64,000 nt of DNA from Methyloprofundus sedimenti (GCF_002072955.1 NZ_LPUF01000001.1:1138896-1202895); one strand, 5' to 3'; shown: positions 16,468 through 25,971, counted from the stretch's first letter. Notes: generated by a model not told the origin, from the letters alone. Program-made: numbers and translations.

Positions 16468-17176
16468 TTCACTTTTTTTTCTTTCTTTTGCAATGGGCTT
16501 TCTTCAATCTCGCACAACCGATTCGTTCACTGTTTACGACGCGAATAGAGGGTTGTTCCTGTTAGGCTGATCTCAGTCCATCAGTTTATAATCAACGGCC
16601 ATGGCCGCTTACGTGTTCCGCCCTTCACCTCCAACGTCCTGTTGCTGATTTGATGTTTTACCCTCCTTCATGTCACCATGAATTCATCGGCACCAAACTT
16701 TACGATTACTATGGCTTCATCTGAAAACCCTCGGTTCATAACGTCTACATTACTGTAGCGCTTAGGGCTTAAGGAGTCGCAGTTACTCCGACCCAAAGCC
16801 GACGGCTCTTCACTGGGTAAGATAGTCAACTATCTCTCGATCTACCTACCTTCAATACAACAACACGTTACGGTGAGAATATTGGACTTCGGTGGTCGCG
16901 GGCACCTTATCCCCTTGTTGCCGCCTTACGAAGGTTCACTTTCGTTTAGGTGATCGATTTGGCTAGAGCTTCCTTCAGATTCCGCATTGGCTCCCAATAA
17001 CCGTGTTTCCCTGTTGGGTAGCTACCGGGAGTTTCTTTGGACACCCTTGCTTTCGCCTACTTTTTCCCTTCTCACAGGGCAAAGGCTGGACTTCCACCAG
17101 CTAGCTGACTATCATGCCAGTCACACCACACTTGACTTCAGTACCAGAATTCAAGTTTACTCGGCCCCCCCGTAGT

Positions 17177-17672
17177 TTAATTGATTGGAGTTATGACTGG
17201 GGCTATCTCCTGGGTAACTTCAAACGGAATACCAAATGCAGCTCTATAACCATTTCCATGAATAATCGCAAGATCTTCAAGAAATGTCTTCAGGTCAGTG
17301 ATTGGAGAGGTGGGTAAGGGTACCTGCACTATCTCACCGGAAATTACAGCTTCTATTGGCCAGGCTACAAATGGTTTTTCTACTGTGTTTTCATTGATTT
17401 CAAATGTAGTGTGCTGCATTGTCATGTCAGCAAGTTTGCCAGCAGTATATGCATAGGCAACAGCAGCAACAAATGCTTTAGACTCTTTACCCCATGGTAT
17501 ATCAAGCTTGCCAAGCTGAGTGTCGACATTCAGACCATTAAAGGGATCGTACAACCAAAAGTAATAGTTCTCTTCTGGCACAGCCAGTTCTTTATAAAGG
17601 TAATTCCAGGCATGAGGAACCACATCCCATTTACTATAAACTAGCGTGTTCAGATATTTGACGCTATTTCCA
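17177..17672 (-). pseudogene. Secreted class 3-type lipase, 3' part (severed by IS66 element)
   Basis: This is the C-terminal portion of the lipase whose 5' part lies at 19320-20217. Deleting the IS66 element and one copy of the 8-bp duplication joins the frames as VNAGNS-VKYLNTLVYSKWD with no shift, continuing to the TAA at 17177 (about 165 residues). The downstream ORF beginning MVPHAWNYLYKELA is therefore not a separate gene. The segment should supply the part of the alpha/beta-hydrolase around the catalytic histidine (candidates H in VVPHAWNY or IIHGNG). The broken gene probably makes no active enzyme. Confidence 0.82.
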
Positions 17673-19319
17673 GAAACTTCTCATTATCCACGGGAAAATA
17701 TTAAAAAGTTGCTTTACAATATATTCTATGAACTCGCCTAAACCTGAATTACCAGAGATAAACAAAGAAGATCGCACACCGCTAGTCGATGTGTTATTGG
17801 AAATGCTTGCCTGGCAACAAAAGCAGATTGATGAGTTAGCACAAGAGATACTCAAGCTTAAAGGCGAAACCACAAAGCCTAAAATCAAACCGAGTACAAT
17901 GGATAAGGAGGGTGCCCCAGGAAGTGATGACTCCTCATCAAAAAGGAAAAAAGGCCCAAGGCGCAGTAAAAAAGGCAACCTCAAAATAGATGAAACCCAA
18001 ATTATTCAGCCGGATGAAATCCCAGAGGGTTCACGCTTTAAAGGGTATCAGGATCGTGTTATTCAGGATATTACCTTTCAAACTCATAACATTCGTTATC
18101 GTTTAGCAGAATATATAACGCCAGAGGGTCTTACGATTTTAGGTCAGCTTCCCGAAGACATTCAGGGAGGTAGTTTTGGTAAAAGCCTTATTGCCTTTAT
18201 TCTCTATCAATACCATCACCAACATGTCACACAGCCATTACTACTGGAACAAATTCGTGATTTAGGCGTCGATATTTCGAGCGGTAAGCTCAGTTATATA
18301 CTAACAGAAGATCTGGACGATTTTCATGCCGAAAAAGATGAATTACTGAAGACGGGATTATCCGTTTCTAAATATATTCATACAGATGATACTGGCGCAC
18401 GGCATAAAGGGCAAAATGGCTATTGCACACATATTGGCAATGATTTTTTTGCCTGGTTCAGTAGTACAGAAAGTAAAAGCAGAATCAATTTTTTAAACTG
18501 TCTATCACAAGGCAAAACAACGCTTTATACATTGAACACAGGTGCCATTGAATACATGGCACAAAATAAGCTGTCTGTTGTAATCTTGGCGACACTGGAA
18601 AATATCAGTGTCTGCATTAACACGGCACCTGACTGGTGCGAATGGCTGGATCAGCAAGGCATCGTTAAACCTCGGCACAGAAAAATAGTCACGGAAGGTG
18701 CTTTGATGGGAGGGCTGCTAGACCAAGGCATTTCCTCTGACTTTTCAATTATCAGTGATGATGCAGGGCAGTTTAACGTCTTTGATCATGCCTTGTGCTG
18801 GATCCATGCCGAACGAGTGATTAATCGCCTGATTCCTTTAAATGACAGCCATACCAAGGCAGTAGATGACGCACGCGACCAGCTTTGGTCGATTTACCAT
18901 GACCTGAAAGCTTATAAACTTAATCCTGTTACCGAACAGGCGAGCAGTATCAGGCAGCGCTTTCAAATCCTATGCAGTACCAAAACCTGTTACGAAACGC
19001 TTAACCAGGCCCTCGGGCGAATGGGGAAAAATCAACATGAACTCCTCCGTGTACTCGACAAACCCTACCTCCCACTTCATAACAATTTAAGCGAACGGGA
19101 TATAAGGGATTACGTCAAGAAACGAAAAATCAGCGGGAGTACACGAAGTGATGCAGGGCGGAAAGCCCGTGATACTTTTGCCAGTCTCAAGAAGACCTGC
19201 CGAAAGCACGGCATGTCATTTTGGGGTTATTTAAAAAGTCGCTTACTGAAGTTAGAAGGGATTCCTCCGTTATCGGAAGTCATTCGTGCGGCCGCTGCCA
19301 GTGGATAATGAGAAGTTAC
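17673..19319 (+). mobile_element. IS66-family insertion sequence (1647 bp), single-gene type
   Basis: The ends are GAAACTTCTCATTATCCAC on the left and its near-perfect complement GTGGATAATGAGAAGTTAC on the right. They are flanked by an exact 8-bp direct repeat TATTTCCA (17665-17672 and 19320-19327). An 8-bp duplication and GTAA-type ends are typical of IS66. Only the large transposase gene is present; the small tnpA/tnpB accessory genes of classical IS66 are absent, as in the ISBst12-like subgroup. It sits inside the lipase gene. Confidence 0.92.
17728..19308 (+). CDS. IS66-family transposase (TnpC type)
   Basis: A 526-residue transposase. It opens with a helical, leucine-zipper-like N-terminus (VLLEMLAWQQKQIDELAQEI), then a Lys-rich linker and the IS66 catalytic domain with YIHTDDTGARHKG and ISDDAGQFNVFDHALCWIHAER. 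The C-terminal LHNNLSERDIRDYVKKRKIS segment carries the last catalytic Glu. All family hallmarks are present and no frameshift is seen. Confidence 0.95.
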   Translation: MNSPKPELPEINKEDRTPLVDVLLEMLAWQQKQIDELAQEILKLKGETTKPKIKPSTMDKEGAPGSDDSSSKRKKGPRRSKKGNLKIDETQIIQPDEIPEGSRFKGYQDRVIQDITFQTHNIRYRLAEYITPEGLTILGQLPEDIQGGSFGKSLIAFILYQYHHQHVTQPLLLEQIRDLGVDISSGKLSYILTEDLDDFHAEKDELLKTGLSVSKYIHTDDTGARHKGQNGYCTHIGNDFFAWFSSTESKSRINFLNCLSQGKTTLYTLNTGAIEYMAQNKLSVVILATLENISVCINTAPDWCEWLDQQGIVKPRHRKIVTEGALMGGLLDQGISSDFSIISDDAGQFNVFDHALCWIHAERVINRLIPLNDSHTKAVDDARDQLWSIYHDLKAYKLNPVTEQASSIRQRFQILCSTKTCYETLNQALGRMGKNQHELLRVLDKPYLPLHNNLSERDIRDYVKKRKISGSTRSDAGRKARDTFASLKKTCRKHGMSFWGYLKSRLLKLEGIPPLSEVIRAAAASG

Positions 19320-20217
19320 TATTTCCAGCATTAACGGGTACGGAACATTGTGGAAATTTGGCATCCCAAAGACTGGCATAAGCTGCATTGCCTGGCGTAG
19401 GACCTGCAGTTGGCAGCGCAAAAACATGTCCTGCCCATTCTGGATTACTCGCACTGAGCATATCTTGCGCCCAGTTTGCAAGAGTTGGAGCAAGGGCACC
19501 ACCTAAACTGTGTCCCGTAACAATCAGTTTAGTGCTGCCAGCTTCACTCTGCTTTAACTGCGCCAAAAATTCTTGAAGCGAAAGGTCTTTATTCGGTGCA
19601 TATTGAGATGGCACTAATCTGTTTAACAGATAAAATACACCATCAGCTGTACCTTTTGAGATCATCGGATCAGTTTTGACTATTTGCTTAAGGGGAACGG
19701 TCACAGGTTTATGATCTACAGGCATTGGCCATTTGACCAGAAATTCTGGCCCAACCTGAAAGTCTTCAACCAGCCAATCCAGACCGGCAGTCGCATTGGT
19801 GCCAGCAATGGCTAAAATGTATGTGTCCTGAGAAGCGCTGTAGACTACAAAAGCGGTATTATCCGTTTCAAACAAACTGATGGGGAATTCATAAACACCT
19901 GGCCCCCAGGCTGGTTTCCAGTCTCCGCCAATTAGCTTTGAACCAAGTGTCTTGATTAGACCAGAGGCCACGGCACTGTGCTGCTCACCCTTGTTGTCAA
20001 AAAACAGGTAGGGTTGGTTTATATTGCCATTGGTAAGTGCGGCATATGCAAAGTCGGCCTGTTTCCGTGAGATGCCAGTTAACCCTCCAGTGTCACTGAC
20101 CGTTGTTTTAAATAAATATGCAGTTTGAATCAAATCAAAACTGTTTGCTGGCAAGGAGCTGGAATTTGGACATTCTGCTTCTGCTGGAGATATGGCAGTT
20201 GCAACTTTCGAAGTCAC
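19320..20217 (-). pseudogene. Secreted class 3-type lipase, 5' part (severed by IS66 element)
   Basis: The N-terminal portion of an alpha/beta-hydrolase with the nucleophile elbow GHSLGG (near residue 247) and a preceding YILAIAGTNATAGLDWLVEDF segment. These resemble lipase class 3 enzymes that hydrolyse lipid esters outside the cytoplasm. The frame extends upstream of the GTG at 20217 through AAIILISGLLVTSKVATA, a signal-peptide core, but reaches TAA without an ATG. An ATG with a good ribosome site lies in another frame just upstream (about 20268), so the N-terminus seems to carry a frameshift too. The IS66 element cuts the frame after VNAGNS. Together with 17177-17672 the intact protein would have been about 465 residues or more. 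Confidence 0.82.
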
Positions 20218-20427
20218 AAGTAGCCCGCTTATCAGAATGATTGCGGCAATTTTATGCCCCAGTCCATCTGTTCCTTTATATTATTCATATTCTTTTTCCT
20301 TATGTTATTTATGAGATGATTTTAGACTATAGCTGAATTAATCAATGGAAGTGATTTTAATTGACATAAAGGAATTCGTTAATTAATGATGCTTAATGCT
20401 GCGGGATCTGCATAACTAAAGAGCCGA

Positions 20428-20829
20428 TATTTTAGTAGCAGGAAAGTTTGTAGACAAAAAATCAGAAACGTTTATGCACTTATTATACGAATTCAGGTTT
20501 GAACAAATAAACCCAAAACATATTAAAACGTTTACCGTTGATAATGGCAGTGAATTTGCTCAGTTTAAAGACTTAGAAAAAGCCACAGCAAGCCTGGTGT
20601 ATTTTGCGGGTCCCTACAGCCCTTGGCAGCGTGGATTAAATGAAAATACCAATGGTCTATTGAGAAGATATTTTCCAAAGGGATGTAATTTTCATGAGAT
20701 TAGTGATAGTCTCATCTAACAAGTCGTTGAAAAATTAAATCATCGGCCAGGGAAATGTTTAAAATAACCGCACACCTTACGAGGTTCTTTTTAAAAACCA
20801 AAAGTGTTGCACTTGTAACTTGAATTCGC
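20428..20829 (+). pseudogene. Degenerate IS30-family transposase and right inverted repeat
   Basis: A coding remnant reads DILVAGKFVDKKSETFMHLLY and then FTVDNGSEFAQF, SPWQRGLNENTNGLLRRYFPK, the C-terminal DDE core of an IS30 transposase different from the two intact copies. Stops at 20717-20719 and near 20764 break it, though the downstream text (LNHRPGK, PHTLRGSF) is still family-like. The right end AGTGTTGCACTTGTAACTT followed by GAATTCGCC resembles the inverted repeat of the intact elements. That end lies directly against the ATG of the second hsdM. Confidence 0.8.
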
Positions 20830-20830
20830 C

Positions 20831-23224
20831 ATGGATCACACAGCACACAACAAACTTATTTCATTTATCTGGTCAATTGCTGACGACTGTTTACGCGACG
20901 TTTACGTGCGCGGCAAGTATCGGGATGTTATCTTGCCCATGGTCGTGTTACGCCGACTGGATACTTTACTAGAACCCGGCAAACAAGCGGTTCTTGATGA
21001 AGTTAAATTCCAGATAGAAGAAATGCAGGCAACTGAACTGGATGATGCACCTTTAAAAGAAGCATCGGGCTATGTATTTTACAACACCAGCAAATGGACA
21101 CTGCAACAGCTTTTCGGCACGGCAACCAATAACCAGCAAATCCTACTGGCTAATGTAGAAGAATACCTCAATGGCTTTAGTGATAACGTCAAAGAAATTG
21201 TCGAACGCTTTAGGCTCAAGGCCTTGGTCCGACATATGGCCAATAAAGATGTCTTGCTGAATGTGCTGGAAAAATTTGTTTCCCCTTATATCAATTTAAC
21301 CCCTGAAACAGTCGAAGACCCTGAAGGCAATAAAATGCCTGGCTTATCTAACCTGGGCATGGGTTATGTGTTTGAAGAGTTGATCCGTAAATTTAATGAA
21401 GACAACAACGAAGAAGCTGGAGAGCATTTTACCCCGCGTGAAGTGATTGAACTGATGACGCACCTGGTCTTTGACCCCGTCAAAAACGCTATACCTAGCG
21501 TCATATCAATCTATGACCCGGCCTGCGGTAGTGGCGGGATGTTGACCGAATCGCAGAATTTTGTCGAGGAAAAATACCCCAGCGTCGGTATTAGCCGCGA
21601 TATTCATCTATTTGGCAAAGAAATCAACGATGAAACTTACGCCATTTGTAAATCAGACATGATGATCAAAGGTAATAACCCGGAAAATATCAAAGTCGGT
21701 TCCACTCTGTCAACGGATGAATTTGCTGCGACTCGCTTTGACTTTATGCTTTCCAATCCACCTTACGGTAAAAGCTGGGCAAGTGAGCAGAAGTATATTA
21801 AAGAAGGTAAAGAAGTGATCGATCATCGCTTTATTATCAGCTTACCGAATTACTGGGGTAAAAATGAAGTGGTTGATGCTGTGCCGCGCTCCAGTGATGG
21901 TCAATTGCTGTTTCTGATGGAAATGGTCAATAAAATGAAATCACTGGATTCGGGGTCGAAAGGTTCTCGTATTGCCTCAGTGCATAATGGTTCCAGTTTA
22001 TTTACCGGTGATGCCGGTTCAGGCGAAAGCAATATACGCCGTTATATTATCGAAAACGACCTGCTGGAAGCCATTGTACAAATGCCCAATAATCTGTTCT
22101 ACAACACCGGCATTACCACCTATATCTGGTTATTAAGCAATCACAAAGCAGGCGCAAGACTAGGTAAAGTCCAGTTAATCGATGGCAGCTTATTGTTTCG
22201 GAAATTGCGTAAAAACCTGGGTGCGAAGAACTGTGAATTTGCCCCTGAACATATTCAGGAAATTGTTGATTGTTACTTAAATAGTGCCACAACGGAACGA
22301 GTACTTAATGACAATCACGACTCTATGGGCATTGCCTCACAAGTCTTTGCCAATAGTGACTTTGGTTATTACAAAGTTAATATAGAACGTCCGGACCGCC
22401 GTAAAGCGCAATTTAGCCTGACACGCAATGAAAGCTTACGTTTTGATAAACAGCTACAAGAAGCGATGGCTTATCTGTACCAAACACACGGTGAAAAAGT
22501 CTATCAGGCAGGCTTTCTTAAAGCGCAACAAAAAGCCATTGTGGAATGGTGCGAAGACAATGACATTAGCCTTAATGCCAAAGCGCGTAGCAAATTGCTC
22601 GACCTTAAACTATGGCAGAAACAAATGACCTTAGTCAACACAGCGAATACCTTAATGGCCGAACTAGGTGAAACTGAATACCGCGATTTTAATCTGTTTA
22701 AACAGGATGTCGATGCCAGCTTAAAAACAAGTGAGATCAGACTGGGCGCTAGTGAGAAAAACGCTATTCTTAATGCCGTCAGTTGGTATGACGAAAGCGC
22801 AGAAAAAGTCATCAGGAAAAAACAAAAATTCGGTGCCGACGATTTAAGCGCTTTAATAAGCCATCTGGATTGCCAGCAAAGTGATTTAGCCGATTACGGT
22901 TACTATCAAATTGGCAATAGTAATGAATACCTTATGTATGAATCCAGCGCAGAACTGCGTGATGCAGAATCTATCCCGCTTAAGGATACTATTCACCGCT
23001 ACTTCCTGGCCGAAGTTAAGCCGCATGTCGCCGAAGCCTGGATTAATCTGGACAGCACCAAGATTGGCTATGAAATCAGTTTTAATAAATACTTCTATCG
23101 TCATAAACCGTTACGCAGTATGGAGAAAGTGGCTAAAGATATTGTTGATTTAGAGCAAAAAGCAGAGGGTTTGATTGCGGATATTTTGGGTATTGCGGTG
23201 GCTGATATTCAAGTGGGGGCGTGA
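20831..23224 (+). CDS. hsdM: Type I restriction-modification DNA methyltransferase subunit HsdM (second system)
   Basis: A 797-residue long-type HsdM. A helical N-terminal domain (about 1-200, starting MDHTAHNKLISFIWSIADD) is followed by the methylase core with DPACGSGG (229-236) and NPPYGKSW (309-316). A long C-terminal extension (about 560-797) is typical of this subfamily. The start is secure because the family begins this way, yet it sits 1 bp from the end of a degenerate IS30 element, so the native promoter and ribosome site are gone and no Shine-Dalgarno is visible. Its 3' end overlaps hsdS by 4 bp (GTGA). It methylates adenine within the target chosen by the HsdS at 23221. Confidence 0.95.
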   Translation: MDHTAHNKLISFIWSIADDCLRDVYVRGKYRDVILPMVVLRRLDTLLEPGKQAVLDEVKFQIEEMQATELDDAPLKEASGYVFYNTSKWTLQQLFGTATNNQQILLANVEEYLNGFSDNVKEIVERFRLKALVRHMANKDVLLNVLEKFVSPYINLTPETVEDPEGNKMPGLSNLGMGYVFEELIRKFNEDNNEEAGEHFTPREVIELMTHLVFDPVKNAIPSVISIYDPACGSGGMLTESQNFVEEKYPSVGISRDIHLFGKEINDETYAICKSDMMIKGNNPENIKVGSTLSTDEFAATRFDFMLSNPPYGKSWASEQKYIKEGKEVIDHRFIISLPNYWGKNEVVDAVPRSSDGQLLFLMEMVNKMKSLDSGSKGSRIASVHNGSSLFTGDAGSGESNIRRYIIENDLLEAIVQMPNNLFYNTGITTYIWLLSNHKAGARLGKVQLIDGSLLFRKLRKNLGAKNCEFAPEHIQEIVDCYLNSATTERVLNDNHDSMGIASQVFANSDFGYYKVNIERPDRRKAQFSLTRNESLRFDKQLQEAMAYLYQTHGEKVYQAGFLKAQQKAIVEWCEDNDISLNAKARSKLLDLKLWQKQMTLVNTANTLMAELGETEYRDFNLFKQDVDASLKTSEIRLGASEKNAILNAVSWYDESAEKVIRKKQKFGADDLSALISHLDCQQSDLADYGYYQIGNSNEYLMYESSAELRDAESIPLKDTIHRYFLAEVKPHVAEAWINLDSTKIGYEISFNKYFYRHKPLRSMEKVAKDIVDLEQKAEGLIADILGIAVADIQVGA

Positions 23225-24564
23225 TGACAGTTTTAGCGGTTATGCCTAAATATAAGGTTTATAAGGACTCGGGGGTTGAGTGGTTGGGACATATACCTAG
23301 CCATTGGCTCATCCGTCCCTTTACAAAAATATTCAGTTTTGGGCGAGGGCTAAGCATTACCAAGGAAAATCTCCAAAACGAAGGGATTCCTTGTGTTAAT
23401 TATGGGGAAATACATTCTAAATATGTCTTTGAAGTCGATCCGAACAAACACCTTTTGAAATGTGTAGACAATAAATATTTAGATAGCTCCTATAAATCCT
23501 TATTAAAATATGGCGACTTCGTTTTTGCTGATACTTCAGAAGATATAGAGGGTTCTGGTAATTTTACATACTTAAATAGTAAGCAAAACGTTTTTGCCGG
23601 TTATCACACTGTTATTGCTCGCCCAATTGAAGCTATAAATAAAAGATTTCTTGCGTATATATTGGACTCTATCTCTTATCGTACTCAAATACGGAGAAAA
23701 GTTAAGGGAGTCAAAGTATACAGTATTACTCAGGCTATTCTTAAATCGACAAAATTGTGGTTACCTCCTGATGATGAACAAACTACCATTGCTAACTTTC
23801 TTGATAAGAAAACCGCACAAATTGATCAAGCCATTGCCATCAAGCAAAAGCAAATTGAGCTGTTAAAAGAGCGCAAGCAAATTATTATCCAAAAAGCCGT
23901 GACTCAAGGTTTAGACCCTGATGTACCATTGCGTGATTCAGGTGTAGATTGGATTGGTGAGATACCTGAGCACTGGGAAATACGAAGAAGTAAGTTTTTA
24001 TTTACACAGAGAAAAGAAAGAGCATGGAAGGATGATGTCCAATTATCTGCCACCCAAGCATACGGAGTAATTCCACAGGATGAATACGAAGAAAAAGTGG
24101 GCAGAAAAGTTGTAAAAATACAATTTCACCTAGATAAAAGGAAACATGTTGAACTAAATGACTTTGTAATTAGCATGAGAAGTTTCCAAGGTGGATTAGA
24201 GAGGGCTTGGGCAAGGGGATGTATTCGCTCTTCATATATTATTCTTAGGTCTTTAGAAGACATTGATACTAACTTTTATAGCTACCTCTTGAAATTACCA
24301 AGCTACATTAAAGCATTACAGAAAACTGCTAGTTTTATACGTGATGGTCAAGATCTCAATTTTGAAAACTTTTCAAAAGTAGATTTATTTATTCCACCTT
24401 TGAAAGAGCAAAATGAGATTGCCATGTTTATTGTTCAACAAACATCTCTAACCGATATAGCAACTGAGCTATACCAACAGCAAATCAAAAACCTAAAAGA
24501 ATACAAAACCACCCTGATCAATAGCGCTGTGACAGGTAAGATCAAAGTACCTGAGCTTGTCTAA
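23221..24564 (+). CDS. hsdS: Type I restriction-modification specificity subunit HsdS (second system)
   Basis: A 447-residue HsdS with two TRDs. The first begins KDSGVEWLGHIPSHW (about 17-31) and the second begins with the parallel RDSGVDWIGEIPEHW (about 239-253), an internal repeat typical of HsdS. Each TRD ends in a helical spacer (IANFLDKKTAQIDQAIAIKQ; EIAMFIVQQTSLTDIATELY). The track start GTG at 23221 overlaps hsdM by 4 bp; the ATG at 23224 or the later one encoding MPKYKVYKDSG are alternatives. The target sequence is unknown and need not match that of the first system, since the TRDs differ. Confidence 0.94.
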   Translation: MMTVLAVMPKYKVYKDSGVEWLGHIPSHWLIRPFTKIFSFGRGLSITKENLQNEGIPCVNYGEIHSKYVFEVDPNKHLLKCVDNKYLDSSYKSLLKYGDFVFADTSEDIEGSGNFTYLNSKQNVFAGYHTVIARPIEAINKRFLAYILDSISYRTQIRRKVKGVKVYSITQAILKSTKLWLPPDDEQTTIANFLDKKTAQIDQAIAIKQKQIELLKERKQIIIQKAVTQGLDPDVPLRDSGVDWIGEIPEHWEIRRSKFLFTQRKERAWKDDVQLSATQAYGVIPQDEYEEKVGRKVVKIQFHLDKRKHVELNDFVISMRSFQGGLERAWARGCIRSSYIILRSLEDIDTNFYSYLLKLPSYIKALQKTASFIRDGQDLNFENFSKVDLFIPPLKEQNEIAMFIVQQTSLTDIATELYQQQIKNLKEYKTTLINSAVTGKIKVPELV

Positions 24565-25553
24565 TGGCTTATCAACCGCCTTTTCAGTTGACGCATACCA
24601 TGACCCGACAGGTTGCCCGAATTGGTGAACTGATTGGCACCTGGAAAGCGACGCATCAGAACTTGTTATTACCCGAACTTCGGCGTGGTAATCGCATTAA
24701 AACCATTCAAGCCTCTTTAGCCGTAGAACAAAATACCCTGAGTGTAGAACAGGTCACGGCGGTTTTAGCGGGTAAAACCGTGCTGGGGCAGCCGCGTGAA
24801 ATTCAGGAAGTGCTGAATGCTTTTGCAGCCTATGAAGCTATGAGTCACTGGCAGCCGCACAATCTTGAGGATTTGCTGGCGGCACATGGATTGTTAATGC
24901 GGGGTTTAGTGGATAATGCTGGACATCTGCGGCAGAGCGGCACGGGCATCTATCAAGGGACGCAACTGGTTCATATGGCACCACCCGCCAATCAACTCCC
25001 GCGTTTAATGGATGATCTACTGACATGGCTTAAAACCACCGATGCGCACCCGCTGATTGCTTCCGCTGCCTTTCATTATGACTCTGAATTTATCCATCCG
25101 TTTAGTGATGGCAATGGGCGTATGGGGCGCTTATGGCAAACGCTTATTCTAAGCGACTGGCAACCGATGCTGGCTTATTTACCAGTAGAAACGGTGATTA
25201 AGCATCGCCAGCAAGCGTATTACCAGCTACTGGGTGAAGCCGATCAAAATAGCGATTGCTCGGCCTTTATTGAATTTTTATTAGCCGCGATTGAAAGCAG
25301 CTTAGAAGAAGCCATTGCCAGTGAAACAGAAACGCGGGTAGAAATGCAGGTAAAAACGAGGGTAAAAACACCAGACAAAATTTTAGCTTTATTACAGCAA
25401 CAACCCGAGCTAACACTCGCTGAGGTTGCCAATCATATCGGTCTTTCAACCAGTACCGTAGAACGCGCGGTTGCGAAATTAAAACAACAACACAAACTTT
25501 CCTATCATGGCCCTAAAAAAGGCGGGTATTGGCAGGTGAAGATAACAACGTAG
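24564..25553 (+). CDS. Fic-domain protein with C-terminal winged helix
   Basis: A 329-residue Fic protein. The catalytic motif HPFSDGNGRMGR is complete at 178-189 (H178 the general base), so AMPylation or a related nucleotidyl transfer is feasible. An N-terminal segment SLAVEQN (51-57) resembles the inhibitory (S/T)xxxE(G/N) motif, except that Q follows the Glu where G or N is usual. The C-terminus (about 270-325) looks like a winged helix (LTLAEVANHIGLSTSTVERAVAKL), suggesting DNA binding. The ATG overlaps the hsdS stop by 1 bp, so it is translated with the R-M genes. Fic proteins are recurrent passengers in type I loci; here it separates hsdS from hsdR. Its target is unknown. Confidence 0.92.
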   Translation: MAYQPPFQLTHTMTRQVARIGELIGTWKATHQNLLLPELRRGNRIKTIQASLAVEQNTLSVEQVTAVLAGKTVLGQPREIQEVLNAFAAYEAMSHWQPHNLEDLLAAHGLLMRGLVDNAGHLRQSGTGIYQGTQLVHMAPPANQLPRLMDDLLTWLKTTDAHPLIASAAFHYDSEFIHPFSDGNGRMGRLWQTLILSDWQPMLAYLPVETVIKHRQQAYYQLLGEADQNSDCSAFIEFLLAAIESSLEEAIASETETRVEMQVKTRVKTPDKILALLQQQPELTLAEVANHIGLSTSTVERAVAKLKQQHKLSYHGPKKGGYWQVKITT

Positions 25554-25613
25554 GTTGATGCCGTCTTTTTGGCAAACCAACAATTCATCCACCCATCTAT
25601 ATGCCTAAAAATG

Positions 25614-25655
25614 TTGGGTTAGCTTGTTGCGCTGACGCTTAACAAGCTAACTCAA
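25614..25655. repeat. REP-like palindrome 1
   Basis: The arms TTGGGTTAGCTTGTT (25614-25628) and AACAAGCTAACTCAA (25641-25655) pair with one mismatch around a GCGCTGACGCTT loop. The TTGGGTTA/TAACTCAA core is shared with the palindrome at 25944-25971. Both flank a RAYT transposase remnant, the usual setting of REP sequences. Confidence 0.7.
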
Positions 25656-25811
25656 TCTACGCGGTGAAATACCTGCTGTCCTTTGTTAAATTGATAGCCC
25701 TTTTATGGAGCCTAAAATAATAAATACACTCCACAAGATAATTTGTTGCAGTTGAAGACTCTACAAATAATTACAAGTAAAATATAAAAACCATAAAAAC
25801 TAAGGACTCAT

Positions 25812-25927
25812 TGAGCAACGTAGGTTGGCAATACAGCAGTATCCATCGGTATATTCGTCATAAAATTATCGACCCTAATTGGGGTAGCAATCCTATTGCT
25901 TTATTTGCTGATGTTGGGCATGAATGA
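25812..25927 (+). pseudogene. Remnant of a REP-associated tyrosine transposase (RAYT, Y1_Tnp)
   Basis: Reading in frame to the TGA at 25925-25927 gives W-Q-Y-S-S-I-H-R-Y-I-R-H-K followed by DPNWGSNPIALF. This matches the C-terminal signature of RAYT transposases (W.YSSFHRY...G.Y..WG). Everything upstream of the Trp codon at 25826 is lost or replaced by repeat sequence. REP-like palindromes lie on both sides. Confidence 0.65.
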
Positions 25928-25943
25928 GATGTTTTTATTAAAT

Positions 25944-25971
25944 GTTGGGTTACGAAAAGCAGTAACTCAAC
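25944..25971. repeat. REP-like palindrome 2
   Basis: GTTGGGTTAC (25944-25953) and GTAACTCAAC (25962-25971) form a stem with one G-T mispair around GAAAAGCA, followed by CTACG and a run of eight or more Ts (25977 onward). Because of the T run it could also serve as a terminator on the plus strand. It precedes hsdR by about 60 bp. Confidence 0.65.

Larger units (their letters stand above)
15085..17131 (-). mobile_element. Group II intron with reverse transcriptase gene (about 2.05 kb)
   Basis: Read on the minus strand, the element begins near GTGTGGTGTGACTGG (17131 or 17126, a GUGYG-type 5' end). It runs through about 660 nt of structured RNA (domains I-III, including GCTGGTGGAAGTCCAGC, EBS-bearing region not resolved), then the intron-encoded protein. 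It ends with domain V at 15122-15152, domain VI and a 3' end near ACCCGAT at 15085. It sits about 45 bp beyond the stop of the lipase gene, on the same strand. Both exact splice sites are inferred by pattern. Exons on either side show no gene being interrupted, so it appears to occupy an intergenic site. Confidence 0.8.

Noticed and set aside
20474-20719. 81-residue intact small gene
   Set aside because: The sequence is the C-terminal IS30 DDE core, broken on both sides; its ATG is internal.
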